The notes under the pieces are model-generated. The model did not search any database. It saw nothing but the letters and a program-made list of their open reading frames with translations, and was not told where the DNA came from. DNA of 64,000 nucleotides from Paramacrobiotus metropolitanus (taxonomy: Eukaryota; Tardigrada; Eutardigrada; Parachela; Macrobiotidae): assembly GCF_019649055.1 (NCBI RefSeq), contig NW_026570225.1, positions 682,001-746,000 of the forward strand, given 5' to 3'. A program made the translations under genes and the position numbers. Shown here in pieces: positions 24,397 to 35,090 of this stretch (its first letter is position 1; each line of letters starts with the position of its first letter).

Positions 24397-25445
24397 AGTC
24401 AGTCACTAGCGAAGCGTTAGGGTATCACTGCCCATTCCAGCCCGTTCCAGGCGCATTGGTATCTGTAGTTGTAGATAGTGCTCATTGCTCAAGACGGTTG
24501 CAGCACATACTACTCAAGACGCTCGAGTGCTTATTTGGATTTATTAATCCAAAGGACTATAGAATTCCAGTTTATTCCAGAGGCTGCTGGCATGTCATGG
24601 CTGCCATAGTATTTGTTCCTCCGTGTTGTATCTGCAAGCGCGACTACAGTACTCGTGCATTACTTGTGCTTGGCGGCATTAATATTGGCCTCGTGAAATC
24701 GTAATAAGAATGTCATTACTTACTTTTTACGGTCTATTTTCGTAATTTTTCGATATCGTGATAAAATGTACAAAAACCTCATCATAGTGGCGACCATCAT
24801 TTCCAGTTTTCTCAAACCCGATTTCTACTGTTAGGAGGCCCTTTAAAACTTTGACCTTTGTAAAGGCCAAAAGGGAAGCCAAATCTATTCTCTGTCCAGT
24901 ACTTAAGTGCCGAGCGCGAATGCGCCAGGCTCCCTTACATAATTCTTTACGATAATATATAAAGTAGATAATTATTATGTACAGTACAATATATTAGTTT
25001 TATAGAATAAACAATAAGTAGTACCGGCGCCTCCAAGGCTCCAACTATCCTGTTTGAATTCATGCGAATAGAATACTTCGAATAGAATGCGAGTAGAAAA
25101 AGCAGGGCCCTAGACTTTTACACAGTCGCTGGAATAAGTATAAAGAGTTAAAGACTACTATAAACATTACACAGCATTGTGACAGAAATCCGCATCTGTG
25201 ACAGCCTACATAAAGGCAGTTCCAGGGGCCCATGCAGGTAAGGGAGCTTGGCTTATGGAGAAATCTTTGCTACTGATGTTTATCAACACCACTGCCAAGT
25301 GCCAACGCGCCTTTCGAACGCAGCACCTTCTGACTTGTCGCTTGCGATTGAATCAAACTGATTTTCCTGGAGCTGTCAACTGTCTTTAAACATTCGGTTT
25401 CTGACCTTTCACAATCAGTCTTAACGTTTCATTAACTTCGTAAAA
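24397..25445. other. Intergenic region before the hydrophilic-protein cluster
   Basis: About 1 kb. The frame at 24393-24704 follows the previous stop directly and has no coding character; it is probably 3' UTR and spacer. A TATA-like AAGTATAAAGAG at about 25137 lies 300 bp before the next start and may serve it. Confidence 0.4.
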
Positions 25446-26059
25446 ATGGCCGAAGAGGGAGACAAAATCGATTTTGCGGAACTCGATAAGGGTGTTGGAG
25501 GGATCCCTGAACTTTCCCGCAGGACCTCACAGCCGTGTAAGTGCCAGTACTGTTCTGGTATGCAGCAGCACTGCAGCAGCCGGATGCTGTATGTTGAATC
25601 GCTGGATACGTGCGGTAGTTCAGTGGAAAATAGGGTTCAGTAATCAACGATGTCGAAAGTTGCGATCGGTACTAGTACTTTTATGTCTGATAACGAAAAA
25701 TTTGCAGACGCGCCTACTGTCGATGTACGTAAACCATTTAAAATTTCGATACTAAGTCTTGAAGTATTATTTGCGGCTCCACATCCTGCCTCTACAGAGT
25801 ATTTCAGAACCTGAGACTGAGAGCATTAAAAAGTTTAATAATTTTGGGATTCGCATTGCGCTGCTTAGAATTTCCCCCTGTACTTGCTAATTCTTTAGTA
25901 ACAGAGATACGCGTGGGAGCAAGGTTAATGGTTCCCCAGCGGATAAGCATCGAAATCGAACGAGGAAATGCGGCATCAATCTTGGGGACAGCACCGATAG
26001 GGGCAAATTTAGACCAAATTTTCTCTGTGATTAGGCCGCCTTTGTCGATTGATGCTTAA
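25446..26059 (+). CDS. Small hypothetical protein, about 83 aa, two exons
   Basis: The ATG at 25446 has a strong context (AAAATGG). Exon 1 (25446-25536) encodes MAEEGDKIDFAELDKGVGG and a short basic stretch, then meets a consensus GTAAGT donor. Exon 2 most simply runs 25899-26059, after the acceptor ATTCTTTAG, and ends at TAA. A poly(A) signal AATAAA lies at 26111-26116. An alternative donor two bases upstream (GTGTAA) would put exon 2 in another open frame, giving a hydrophilic tail NRDTRGSKVNGSPADK; I cannot tell which is used. No family is recognised. It opens the run of small hydrophilic-protein genes. The gene is likely real because start context, splice sites and poly(A) signal agree. 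Confidence 0.5.
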
Positions 26060-26110
26060 TGTGATCGTGTTTGAAGTTACTGTGAAATCTTTCTGTGAAC
26101 TGAATGTAAG

Positions 26111-26116
26111 AATAAA
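26111..26116 (+). terminator. Poly(A) signal of the small hypothetical gene
   Basis: AATAAA, about 50 nt after the stop at 26059. Confidence 0.5.
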
Positions 26117-26267
26117 TATGGTTTTATTTAACACATTAAGTTCCTTGTACTGCATATTGCTTTAGCGTAAAATCAAAAGCTGCATGGCGTAGTCCACAAA
26201 GCAGAACGAATTTGAGAAGTACGATAGTAAAACGAAATTTCTTTGGATTTAGTTTGCATGGTTTTGA

Positions 26268-26618
26268 ATGGCTTCAGATGATTACTCGGAGCAGCAACTG
26301 GAGCAGAAGACTCATCTGTCTGCCAAAGAAGATCCGCACGCTCAGGGAAAAGGCAAAGGAAAGGGCTGCGGAAAGCCGGGCTGTACATGCGACAACTGTC
26401 AGTGCGGAAGCAACTGCAAATGTGGTGAGTCGGGAGCGGGAAAGCAGCAAGGGAAAGGATGCGGAAAACCTGGATGCACTTGCGATAACTGCCAGTGCGG
26501 AACCAATTGCAAGTGTGGCGACTCGGGAGCCGGGAAGCAGCAGGGGAAGGGAAGTGGAAAGCCGGGTTGCACCTGCGACAACTGTCAGTGCGGAGCAAAC
26601 TGCCAGTGCGGAAACTGA
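26268..26618 (+). CDS. Metallothionein-like protein with three Cys-rich modules, 116 aa
   Basis: A single-exon frame. Residues 1-31 are Cys-free, acidic then Gly/Lys-rich. Three copies of GKPGCTCDNCQCGxNCKCG follow, centred near residues 43, 74 and 105, separated by (E/D)SGAGKQQGKG linkers with an exact 31-residue (93 bp) period. There are 20 cysteines: 7, 7 and 6, the third module having Ser in place of its first Cys. CxC and CxxC pairs with no aromatic residues in the modules are the signature of metallothioneins, which bind Zn, Cu or Cd as thiolate clusters. The modular design is unlike the two-domain vertebrate or nematode forms. A poly(A) signal lies at 26664-26669. Function is inferred from composition; the gene call is strong. 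Confidence 0.82.
   Translation: MASDDYSEQQLEQKTHLSAKEDPHAQGKGKGKGCGKPGCTCDNCQCGSNCKCGESGAGKQQGKGCGKPGCTCDNCQCGTNCKCGDSGAGKQQGKGSGKPGCTCDNCQCGANCQCGN
26361..26615 (+). repeat. 93 bp coding repeat, 2.7 copies, within the metallothionein-like gene
   Basis: Units starting near 26361, 26454 and 26547 repeat with few substitutions. They differ mainly at third positions and in one Cys-to-Ser change (third unit), so the modules arose by tandem duplication inside the exon. Confidence 0.85.
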
Positions 26619-26663
26619 ATGGCGCGCGGGACCTATTAGTCTGCTGCACACTTCGCTCTTTCT

Positions 26664-26669
26664 AATAAA
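26664..26669 (+). terminator. Poly(A) signal of the metallothionein-like gene
   Basis: AATAAA, 45 nt after the stop. Confidence 0.6.
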
Positions 26670-27118
26670 CGTTCTGTTGTTTTCATTCCAGTGATTTGTA
26701 CTTTAACTGTATAACTATAATCAAAATTGATCACAGGCCGATTCCTACGGAAATGGCTTGCAGTTTGTAACGTCATGAGTGAATGCATGCAGACATGATG
26801 CAGTCAGTTTTGGTGGTGGTGAAGACATACATATTTGCATTCGGTCTTGAATCGTTTAATCGAATTTCTCGTTTCCCTTTGTGTCAGTGTTTTATTGAAG
26901 TGGCAGGCAGATTATCAAAAATTTTGAAATGAACTCGTTAAATGTTATATTTTCGAACTTGCTGACTGACGGTCAGCTATAGAAGTACTGCAGTAGGGGT
27001 TCGTAAAAACTAAACTGCTGTCTGTTATTAACAAACAAGTTAACATCCATCTGAAAAAAGCTTTACGAACTTAGAACTTATCTTTATTAGCTCAAGCCAG
27101 TCTCATTAAGTGTATTTC

Positions 27119-27346
27119 TTAACAAGAACAAAGCGAATTAGGGCCAAGAGTTTCAAAAGCTAGCGGGACAAAAATGTGTCCGCCTTCAAGATAAGCGTAG
27201 TTCTGAACTGGTCCAAGTCTGGTTTTCTTGTCCTCGGCCTGGGCAGCGGTGGAATCCGCCACAACGGAAGTCGACTTGACGTGGGATGGGGCGACCGTGT
27301 CCGTGTCCACTCACTTGAGAATGGTTGAATCCGTGGATAAATTAAG
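27119..27346 (-). mobile_element. Remnant of a non-LTR retrotransposon C-terminal region
   Basis: The minus-strand frame reads HVKSTSVVADSTAAQAEDKK and then ends FVPLAFETLGP. The pattern HV..T....A..AAE.KK......F.P.A.ETLG.. is typical of the segment after the reverse transcriptase domain in many LINE-type proteins. The rest of the element is missing and a stop follows soon after, so this is a short dead fragment. Confidence 0.5.
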
Positions 27347-27769
27347 TACAGCACTTACTCGTACAGTACTCGCCAGTCGCCACATTCCACAGTCACACCC
27401 CGCGACGGCCGAGCGGCAGGCAAGTGTTTCCACTGAAACACGGTGTTTCCACGGAACCTTCAGTGTTCCGCACTCGGGTTGAGGTTGTCGGATATGTGCA
27501 GAAAGCTAGGGTAGAAACTAGAGCAAACACCGCAATCTCTACAGTCTACAGACTCTACATACACTAGACTTGTACAATTCAAGGCTTTTTCAGTTTTTTT
27601 TTGTTTTTAATGGAAGTGTTATAAAGTTTTCTAAAGGTTGTGAACTTATGTGTGAACATAAAAGAGGTGGATAGCTTTGTTTATTCTAGTAGGTCCGGAC
27701 TTCAGCGACGCACGGTAATTTTATACAGATACAGAAGGTAAGCCGTAAGAACTAAGAATGTTCAGCGAA

Positions 27770-27818
27770 CGAACGTTCAGCCATTTTATCTGTAACAGAT
27801 AAAATGGCTGAACGTTCG
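27770..27818. repeat. Perfect 23 bp inverted repeat with a 3 nt loop
   Basis: CGAACGTTCAGCCATTTTATCTG (27770-27792, given in two parts here: CGAACGTTCAGCC then ATTTTATCTG) is followed by TAA and its exact reverse complement at 27796-27818. It would form a very stable hairpin in DNA or RNA. No gene surrounds it. Confidence 0.9.
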
Positions 27819-27970
27819 TGTGCTTCGACTTTGTTATGAGATTTTTAACAGCGAAATAATTATTATTGTATAACTTATGAATTATGGACGATTTCCAGGT
27901 TAGCAGTTACAACTTAGCACTATAATTTCCCTTAATGCAATTACAGCGTTCTGACGGGTGTGGAGATTGT

Positions 27971-28042
27971 CGAGTGGGAGTGGGGTTCAGTAAAAATTAG
28001 ATTTATTGAATGAAGGTTTTTATTGAACCTCGTTCCCACTCG
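27971..28042. repeat. Imperfect inverted repeat of about 26 bp
   Basis: CGAGTGGGAGTGGGGTTCAG at 27971 pairs with the reverse complement CCTCGTTCCCACTCG region ending at 28042, with a roughly 20 bp AT-rich loop. It may be the terminal repeat of a tiny decayed element. Confidence 0.6.
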
Positions 28043-29363
28043 ACTGTCTTCCAAATTTTGGGAAGACCGCTGGTAGCACTAAATGTAAAGCCAAGACCAA
28101 CTGTAGCCCTCAAGCGGGCAGGCATCTCATTAATCTAAATATTCTCAGCATCAGATTCAGACATGTTATACGGTGTCACCAGCTTGATCGTTGCGGGTAT
28201 AATGTTGTAATTAATAATAATTATGAAGTGAAGAATACTGAGCGATCTGTTTCCGTATAAGGATATCAGGGCAAAGAGCAGAAGAAATTTTCTCCAGATT
28301 TTGGAAACTGCCGGTGTATGAAATTAATATTTGTTGGAAATTGAACATACCTAACCATAAGCACTTTAGCAGCTCATGACTGCATGGAAACATCCATCTT
28401 CGTTTACTGCAACTTCTATTTCTTGTGTGCTGTAGGCAGTACCAGTATGTATCTGTAAACTGTAAAGGTGGCAAAATGACAGTGCTTGATTTCGCTGTTT
28501 TTCTTGGAGGCGGAATGTAATACAGCACTGAGGGTTTATGAATTATGTCAGCCATGGATAAATACTTTTTACTTAATTTTCTGTTGAAATTTGCAGTGTC
28601 ATTAATTGTACGAGTAGCTCAGATTAACGGTTTAAAAAACAGTCACAGGTTTTCTAAGAAAGTAAAAGATGTCATGAATTACCTCATATCAAAGCTCTGT
28701 TTTTTTAATTAGATCCGGTTTAAGTTTCGTGTATAGAATTCGTAAACAATCGATAATAAAACATGGTTTAAATAAAACCGTTTAACCACTTTACCGGTTT
28801 AAAAAGCAATATTTGTTGGGCTAAAAGTTATTGGAATCAGAATGATGTGTGTGAATTATGTAGCATGATTCTCGTCTAAGTTCAATAACTGTTATATGCG
28901 TATAGATATGTCATATGTGATAATTATGACAATTTTTAATTCAACCATTTCAGTTTGTGTGCCTGAAGAAAAAAGTTTGGTTTGGGCATGCTCATGCTGT
29001 TTTCACTTCAGATGATTTTTTAGTTTGAGATCAGAAGAGTCACTGTAGCTTAAATAAAACATTTGCCAGGTCGCTTTACTGACTAACAAGAAGTCCAGTA
29101 CTGTACTGTACAAATACACAGTACAATACATACTTCAGTACTCATAATAAACTGAATTATTATAAACCTTCGGTTATAATTAAACTTTACAAGGTTGCAA
29201 ACTTGTGTTCCTAGAGATCATAGTTATTCATTTCAAATTCAGCATTTATCAGTTCAGGTTTTTCGTTTTTTTAGAAGTGCGTCACTAAGCGAAGTAGCAG
29301 TCAGTGGAATTTCCCTTTAGAATTTCAGGATTTTACTTTGATTGTTTACTTCTACAGTTAATA
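28043..29363. other. Gene-poor spacer
   Basis: The 114-residue minus-strand frame at 28211-28555 has no recognisable domain and no splice partner; I do not call it a gene. A pyrimidine-rich acceptor (CTTCTACAG, ending 29357) precedes the next start, so a noncoding exon of that gene may lie here. Confidence 0.4.
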
Positions 29364-29690
29364 ATGGCTACTCCCGCTAAATGCCCGGACGGACAGCGGA
29401 TTGGAGAGCAAGTGTTCAGCCCGGCTTCTTCTAATAAGCAAGCAGAGAGCAGCCACTCTGGTAGCGGACGTGTGGGAGGTGATGTGGTCGTAGAGGATCG
29501 CATCGCACAGCGCGAAGAAGATCTGGGGCAACCGGTCCAACTGCGGGATCCGGTGACGGAGAGCGCTACACAGGGCGACAGCCTGTTGGACAAAGTCAAG
29601 CAGAAAGTGGATGGTGTGGTGGAGACTTTGACGGGAAGTACGGTTGATGAATTGGTGCAGGGACAGCGCGGGCATTCGAAGAAAGATTAA
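29364..29690 (+). CDS. Small hydrophilic LEA-like protein, 108 aa
   Basis: A single coding exon with ATG at 29364 in the context AATAATGGC, directly after a likely 5' UTR splice acceptor. The protein is very hydrophilic, rich in Gly, Ser, Gln, Asp, Glu and Val, with one Cys near the N-terminus. The middle is acidic and probably disordered. Residues about 74-98 (GDSLLDKVKQKVDGVVETLT) form an amphipathic helix with alternating Lys and Val/Leu, like group 3 LEA or apolipophorin-type helices. No formal family match is claimed. It lies in a run of genes for disordered proteins, so a stress-protection role is possible but unproven. Confidence 0.65.
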   Translation: MATPAKCPDGQRIGEQVFSPASSNKQAESSHSGSGRVGGDVVVEDRIAQREEDLGQPVQLRDPVTESATQGDSLLDKVKQKVDGVVETLTGSTVDELVQGQRGHSKKD

Positions 29691-30772
29691 TCCGTACTCC
29701 GTAGCAAAGTGCTTCCATGGCCTGCAGAATTCGCATTGAGAATGCTGCTTTTTGGAACTGCCGTATTAGCTATGTTGCTGTTCGTTTGTCTCAGCTCGAA
29801 TTCCTGCACAAATTCCTTTTCGCTAATGCCTCCGAGACTATCGAATTTTCTCACTAGATTGTGAACTGCAGATTTTTTTCAGTTGACCCTGAATTTGCAC
29901 CGAGATATGGTTGATTAAATCTGTGATTGGCAAACTGCAGTGGTTTTTTATGGGTTCAGTGCGAGAACTTTGCACTTCCGCTTTATTATGTCTACTTAGA
30001 ATAGCCGACGGAATCCGCATTTTTTTTCGATTGGAGGAAAATCGAGATTTCCCCGCTGTTTTCAAGAGTGAAGTTGCTAGATGCTGAACTCGCTACTTTT
30101 ATTCAATAAACTATCGATCAAAAAGGTTTTATTTTGCTATCGTACATGCTGGCAGCTTTCAGTTCATTGTCACAATCAAAACTCCCGCGTTACAACAGAT
30201 GCCGGAAGTCGTAACTTGCAAGTAACGATATCCTGCTTCTTCCGCTCGCGAAAATCACTCACTTTTGGTGCTTGGGTTTTCCCTGTAGTGTTTCAAGCGA
30301 GATTTGGTTCTTTTGTGAAAGCATTCGGATTTTCCCGAAGCCATATTTATCATAAGGAAAATCCATCACATTGAACGGTTCGGTGATGTTAATCGTACAA
30401 TCATACACTAGTGGCTACTGCTCCAAAATACAGTACAATTCAGACTTTCAGAGTCTCCATACGGTAGCTCATCCATGGTGGCATATACAGTATCTTTGGC
30501 TGCTGCCCACACTTTGCAAAGGGCACAAAATGAATGGGAAATTCCATAAATAATAACACGGACATTTTTGTTTGTTGTTATTGTACGTCGGCTCGGCGTA
30601 CACTTGTATCAATTGCACAGCACCCATTGCCACCCAATACCTTCTGCCTGATCCGAGGTATACGGTGGGTGCAAGCGAGCCCTCGGCAATTGGCTGATTC
30701 TTATACTCCAGTTTAGTGCGTGTCTACCGAGTACGGGCACGCCCAAAGCAGAGTTCAGTCAACGGTGTACGG
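29691..30772. other. 3' UTR and promoter region
   Basis: Holds an AATAAA near 30105 that may end the preceding transcript. The frames here are unsupported. The last 100 bases lead into the TATA box of the next gene. Confidence 0.4.
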
Positions 30773-30780
30773 TATAAAAG
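30773..30780 (+). promoter_or_regulatory. TATA box of the first disordered-protein paralogue
   Basis: The block GGTATAAAAGCCGACCG stands 108 bp before the ATG at 30881. The same core GGTATAAAAGnCCGA precedes the paralogue at 35091. Confidence 0.7.
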
Positions 30781-30880
30781 CCGACCGTAGCTGTCCTTGT
30801 ATACCATGTTTCGATTTTTGCAATTTACAAAGTGCACAGAATCTTCGAAATTTTTTTCGTTTCCGTGAGAGTGATTTAAA

Positions 30881-32091
30881 ATGTCTACTACTAAGGATAC
30901 TGAAAATACTACCTCTACCTACGTCCGCTCGTCTGACGCTGACAAGGACAAGACGACAGGCAAGAAGGACACAACGAGCACGAACAAGGACACTACAAGC
31001 AGCAGCACCCATCAGGACGACACAACCAGCTACGCATCGTACAACCGCGGCACCACAGGCACTACCGGAACCAGCACCCAGAATCAGCAGCATGGCCGCT
31101 ATGGGCAGGATTACGATACCAGCAGCAGCACTCAGCAGTATCGTGGAACGGCTGGAACCGCTGGCGCCATGAATCAACAGGAAGTGCAGAGCAAGCTGCG
31201 CGAGGTGGGCAACCTGCTGCAGCGTGCTGGCCAACTCCTTCAGGATCTGCAAGTGTCCGCCGGAGGTCAAGGAAGCGACTACCAGTCTTACGGTCAGCAG
31301 TATACGGGACGCAGCCAGGGAGGAAACTATTCTGGGGTGAGTTACCGAAAATGTAATTTTCACGGTACTGCAATAAATCTTTACTTTCCAACCTCAGTAA
31401 ATGGTAAACCGCTCATATTATGATTTTTGAATTATTCGTACAGATTTCAGAATAAGTTTTTTGATTTGTCACTGCATAATCAGCTAGCTGATGTGTTTTT
31501 TTATGGCTGCATTTCTCGCTTAAAATATGTTTTCAGCTTTTCATGGCTGAGCGCTGCTCTTAAGGCTTGGTACAGTATAATAGTTTCGATAGATAAAACG
31601 TAAGTTCTCTGTATTTTATCGGCCGGCAATCGTTTTGTTTTATCTTTAACAGCCATATGGCGGATTTGAATCTCACAGTCAACAGTATCGTCAGCTGCAT
31701 GGCGGCAATCAGTTCGGCGATGAATACAGCGGTCGTTATGGACAGCAGCAGCAGTTCGGTGGCCGTTCTGAGCGTGATACCGATCGCGACCGTGAATACA
31801 ATCGAGGTGAGATCTTCTTTCAGTTAAATATTCACCAGACAAAGTTCGATAAGGCCGGAAGTGTTATCGCTGATGTGGACGACTGGACGTAAATTACAAC
31901 GGCTGTACTAAATAGAACTTAATTTTAAAGGGCGCTTTGAAGATCGTGACCGATTCGGTGGTAACCGAGATGTGGATCGTTTTGGTGGTTTCGGTGGCCC
32001 AAACCGTCCCGATCTGGCGTATGGTGGACGCTATGAGCGTGGAGAGACGTTTGTGCGTGACAGCGACCGCGATCGTCGCAACTGGATGTAA
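30881..32091 (+). CDS. Intrinsically disordered Thr/Gln/Arg/Gly-rich protein, 256 aa
   Basis: Three exons (30881-31336, 31653-31806, 31931-32091) close in phase to 257 codons including the stop. Residues 1-60 are Thr/Asp/Lys/Ser repeats (KDTTSTNKDTTSSSTHQDD). There follows a Gly/Gln/Tyr segment, then one helical patch (EVQSKLREVGNLLQRAGQLL, residues about 105-125), and finally an Arg/Asp/Tyr/Gly-rich tail with DRDRF, FGGxNRD and a closing RDRRNWM. There are no cysteines and no signal peptide. The composition predicts disorder apart from the single amphipathic helix, as in heat-soluble stress proteins or RNA-condensing RGG-type proteins. It is clearly related to the gene at 35091 in its tail and promoter. 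A poly(A) signal is at 32169-32174. No named family is recognised. Confidence 0.8.
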
Positions 32092-32168
32092 ATGACCCGA
32101 GTGCGATCCAGTGATTCCATTCGAATTTCCATTCTCATTTTTTATTTGTGGTGTTATGGTCACAGTGA

Positions 32169-32174
32169 AATAAA
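32169..32174 (+). terminator. Poly(A) signal of the 256-residue disordered protein
   Basis: AATAAA, 78 nt past the stop at 32091. Confidence 0.6.
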
Positions 32175-33347
32175 TTCTTTATCGTTTGTTTATTAAATGT
32201 TGCGTGCTCGTTTGAAGTCGTTTCTATTCAATGCTGTGCTAATATTATTGTGAGGGGGCAGTGCATTAGTTATGCTTTTGTGAGTAAACTGAAATTATCT
32301 TTGACCGTGAACAAGAGGTATTAAAGATCAATAGATACTGATAAACAGATTTAGTACGGTAGTTACTAACAGGAAGTAATGCATTAGGAAAGATGAAACT
32401 TGTTCAGTACCTTATGTTAGTCGCGAAAACGAAATAAACTACCGTTAATGCGAGAAAAGTGATTTCCTTGTTAGTGGTGGATATGTGTAACCGTTATGTG
32501 AAATTGGCTATAACAGAAATGATAAATAGGTATAATTATTATATGAGTAACAGATACTATAACAGGCATGAGTATACAATGTTGGTGCGAGTATAGTAAG
32601 TTCAGTACATAAACACAGACGTACGATATTATTAAATTTTTATACTTCTATGTACATAATAATATGTGGTGCACGTAATATAGTATGTGGTGGCAGTGAG
32701 CTCGCTGATGTAGTACCTGACAACCTGTGGATTCTGGCTGTTTGATTCTGAGTTTTTTGTTAGTCTTTGTTAGTCTCTTTGTTTGCTAGGTTCGCAAATG
32801 TCGTAAAATCATCTGAATTGTGAGTTGTTTTCAATTTTCGTTTCAAATTTTGCCTTTTCTGATTTTGGAATTTGTTCGTTATATTATATATATTTTACCC
32901 AAATTCACCAAAACCTAAGATTTTAAAATATTTTATAATCTAATAAAATCATTCGAAGAAAAACCGGCCGTAGGCCACAAGAAACGCGGAGACAAAGCCG
33001 CTGCGGTTTCCTGTAACTACCTAGGGCCACTCCCGCTACGGGTATAATATTGTACCTATTTCGCTGTTTATGAAATCCATGAACTATGAAGGCATGTCGC
33101 ACCGCAAGAGCATTCCATTCCTGGCTCACTTAAATCATAAATTCGGGAAATCTTGATTTTCTTGTTTCTCCACTTCTGGTACATGCTTGAAAGATTAATT
33201 CACTATGTCTTGCTTTGCTGATCCTCTATTACGATAAACGCTTACTATACTGTGCATCTGCGAAAATATTGCACTCTAAAGTTCAAAGTACTGTATGTCT
33301 ATTGTCTGCAGCTATATACTTTGTATACGAGTATAAACTATGAAATA

Positions 33348-33379
<32 letters not shown>

Positions 33380-34976
33380 AATTTTTATATCAAGGAAACA
33401 CATCTATATTATGAGCTCTCTTATTCTGATAGATATTACACTTGCATCTCGTGCAACTCACTGACAGGCTTTTTTGAAAATGAACTCTTTATCAGCGATT
33501 CACTAATTGATCAAGTTCGCAATCGTTTCTGAAAGGGCAATCACAATTACATGACAAACTAACCTTGTTTTGTTACAGCGTGTCGTGCAGCAAAAATTGT
33601 AAGCAAAATTCTTAAAAAATCAAATAAAAAAAGTCGCATTAATTTATCACAAAGTGCAATTTCCGCTCAGCCCATCCAGCGCACACACTATGTCAACGAC
33701 TTCACTTTTTATTGAAAAACGATGTCTTTCTCTGAACAAAAAAGGTGTAAGCACTTGAAGTACTGAAGTGTTTCGTACGGTAAACCATTGACGCGAGCTT
33801 CTGTGTTTTGTGAGCTGGGGCAAAATTAATTTTTACATGATTTTAATAAACGCTGGAATTAATAAGGACGTCTTGATTTCTAAAATAAGTTTAATTGTTG
33901 CTTGTAGGCCTGTAGCTAATGAAAATTTTTATCGAATGAATCTAACAAGTTCACATTGCGGCAAACCGCTCATGAGAAACAGGTAAAAATCGGAGAGCGA
34001 TATCTGCCACCCGGTTCCCGGCATATGTGAATGCCGGTAGAACAAAATCAAGAAACCAAGAAATAACAAAACCAAGAAAAACATTTTTGTAAAAAGTGCG
34101 ATAGCTTTTATCTTATTTTGGCCGTTCCTCAGTGTGGAAATTTTAACTTTTGTCGCTTTATAACCTTGACAATGACCTTGTTTACAAACACATCGGCAGA
34201 CAACAATATCATAGAGCAAGTAAATATTGCCAATTCGGCTGCAGCACCTGGAAATGGATGTGCCCTCAGTACCCGCCATAACCTAAATAAATAAGTAATG
34301 AACAGAGATCTCTCATGACGTACTGTGTACGACTGTAAGAGTTTGAAGGATTGCAGTTCTACAGTGTCAATTATTAAGTGCAGTTATAATTTTTTCCAGG
34401 TACAATATCTGTACTCAACAATCATTTATCATTTTGTTTCGCTTGCAACTTCATCGTTCATTTACGTGCCTAAAGTGGTGTTTACTGTTTATTAACTGTA
34501 ACGAGGGTAGCAACGCCAGTAATTTTGTTGCATTCCCAGATTCAAGGAAATCAAGTTGCGACGATGAGAATGCAATAATATATTACTAACGATTGGCGAA
34601 TAACTGTTAGAGGTTCACCTGGACAAAAAGGCAACAAACTGCCCTGAACACAGCTGGGAATCTTCCGTTCACCGATCCAACCAAGGACAGCTCATCGGTA
34701 TTGTTCCGAATGGACCGGTGCCTCGATTTCAGACGTCTGATAGCGCCGCGCCGGCTTCTGTGAACAGCTCGGCACATGGACAACACGAAAGAACTCAACT
34801 GTATTAACTTCAACCGGTCTTGTTTGTACGTACTTACCTATTGTACATAATACGCATAATAATGCAGTGCGTACAGTACTGTACTTTCAATCTACAGCCA
34901 GTGAAGGGGAGGCTGGACCGAGCACGCCCTCAGCTATTCTCGCTGTCATCGATTTGGAAAATCCCTGCAATCTGGG
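32175..34976. other. Long gene-poor AT-rich spacer
   Basis: About 2.8 kb. The minus-strand frame at 33929-34279 (116 aa) contains a strongly hydrophobic stretch (MFFLVLLFLGFLILFY) and could be an exon of an unrecognised membrane protein, but it has no partner exons. The frame at 34607-34813 (-) is equally unsupported. A TA-dinucleotide run lies at 33351-33381. Confidence 0.4.
33351..33381. repeat. TA-dinucleotide microsatellite
   Basis: An almost uninterrupted TA run in intergenic DNA. Confidence 0.85.
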
Positions 34977-34984
34977 TATAAAAG
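34977..34984 (+). promoter_or_regulatory. TATA box of the second disordered-protein paralogue
   Basis: The block GGGTATAAAAGACCGAGACG stands 114 bp before the ATG at 35091, almost the same spacing and sequence as the block at 30773. Confidence 0.7.
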
Positions 34985-35090
34985 ACCGAGACGAGCTAGC
35001 AGACCAGCACCATTGTTTGAGTCTAAGATTTCCTGCAAAAGATTTTCGTTTTTCTTCAAAACGTATTTATCTGTGTATAACCCAATCAAC

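Noticed and set aside
26173-26694. Long overlapping frames on both strands at the metallothionein-like gene
   Set aside because: They are shadows of the 93 bp repeat; only the Cys-rich frame has a biologically sensible pattern, and it has its own start and poly(A) signal.
28211-28555. 114-residue minus-strand frame
   Set aside because: Considered as a THAP or zinc-finger relic because of scattered Cys and His, but the spacing fits no known finger and there is no splice support.
33929-34279. 116-residue minus-strand frame with a hydrophobic stretch
   Set aside because: AT-rich DNA often gives Phe/Leu-rich frames; no signal, homologue or partner exon was recognised.
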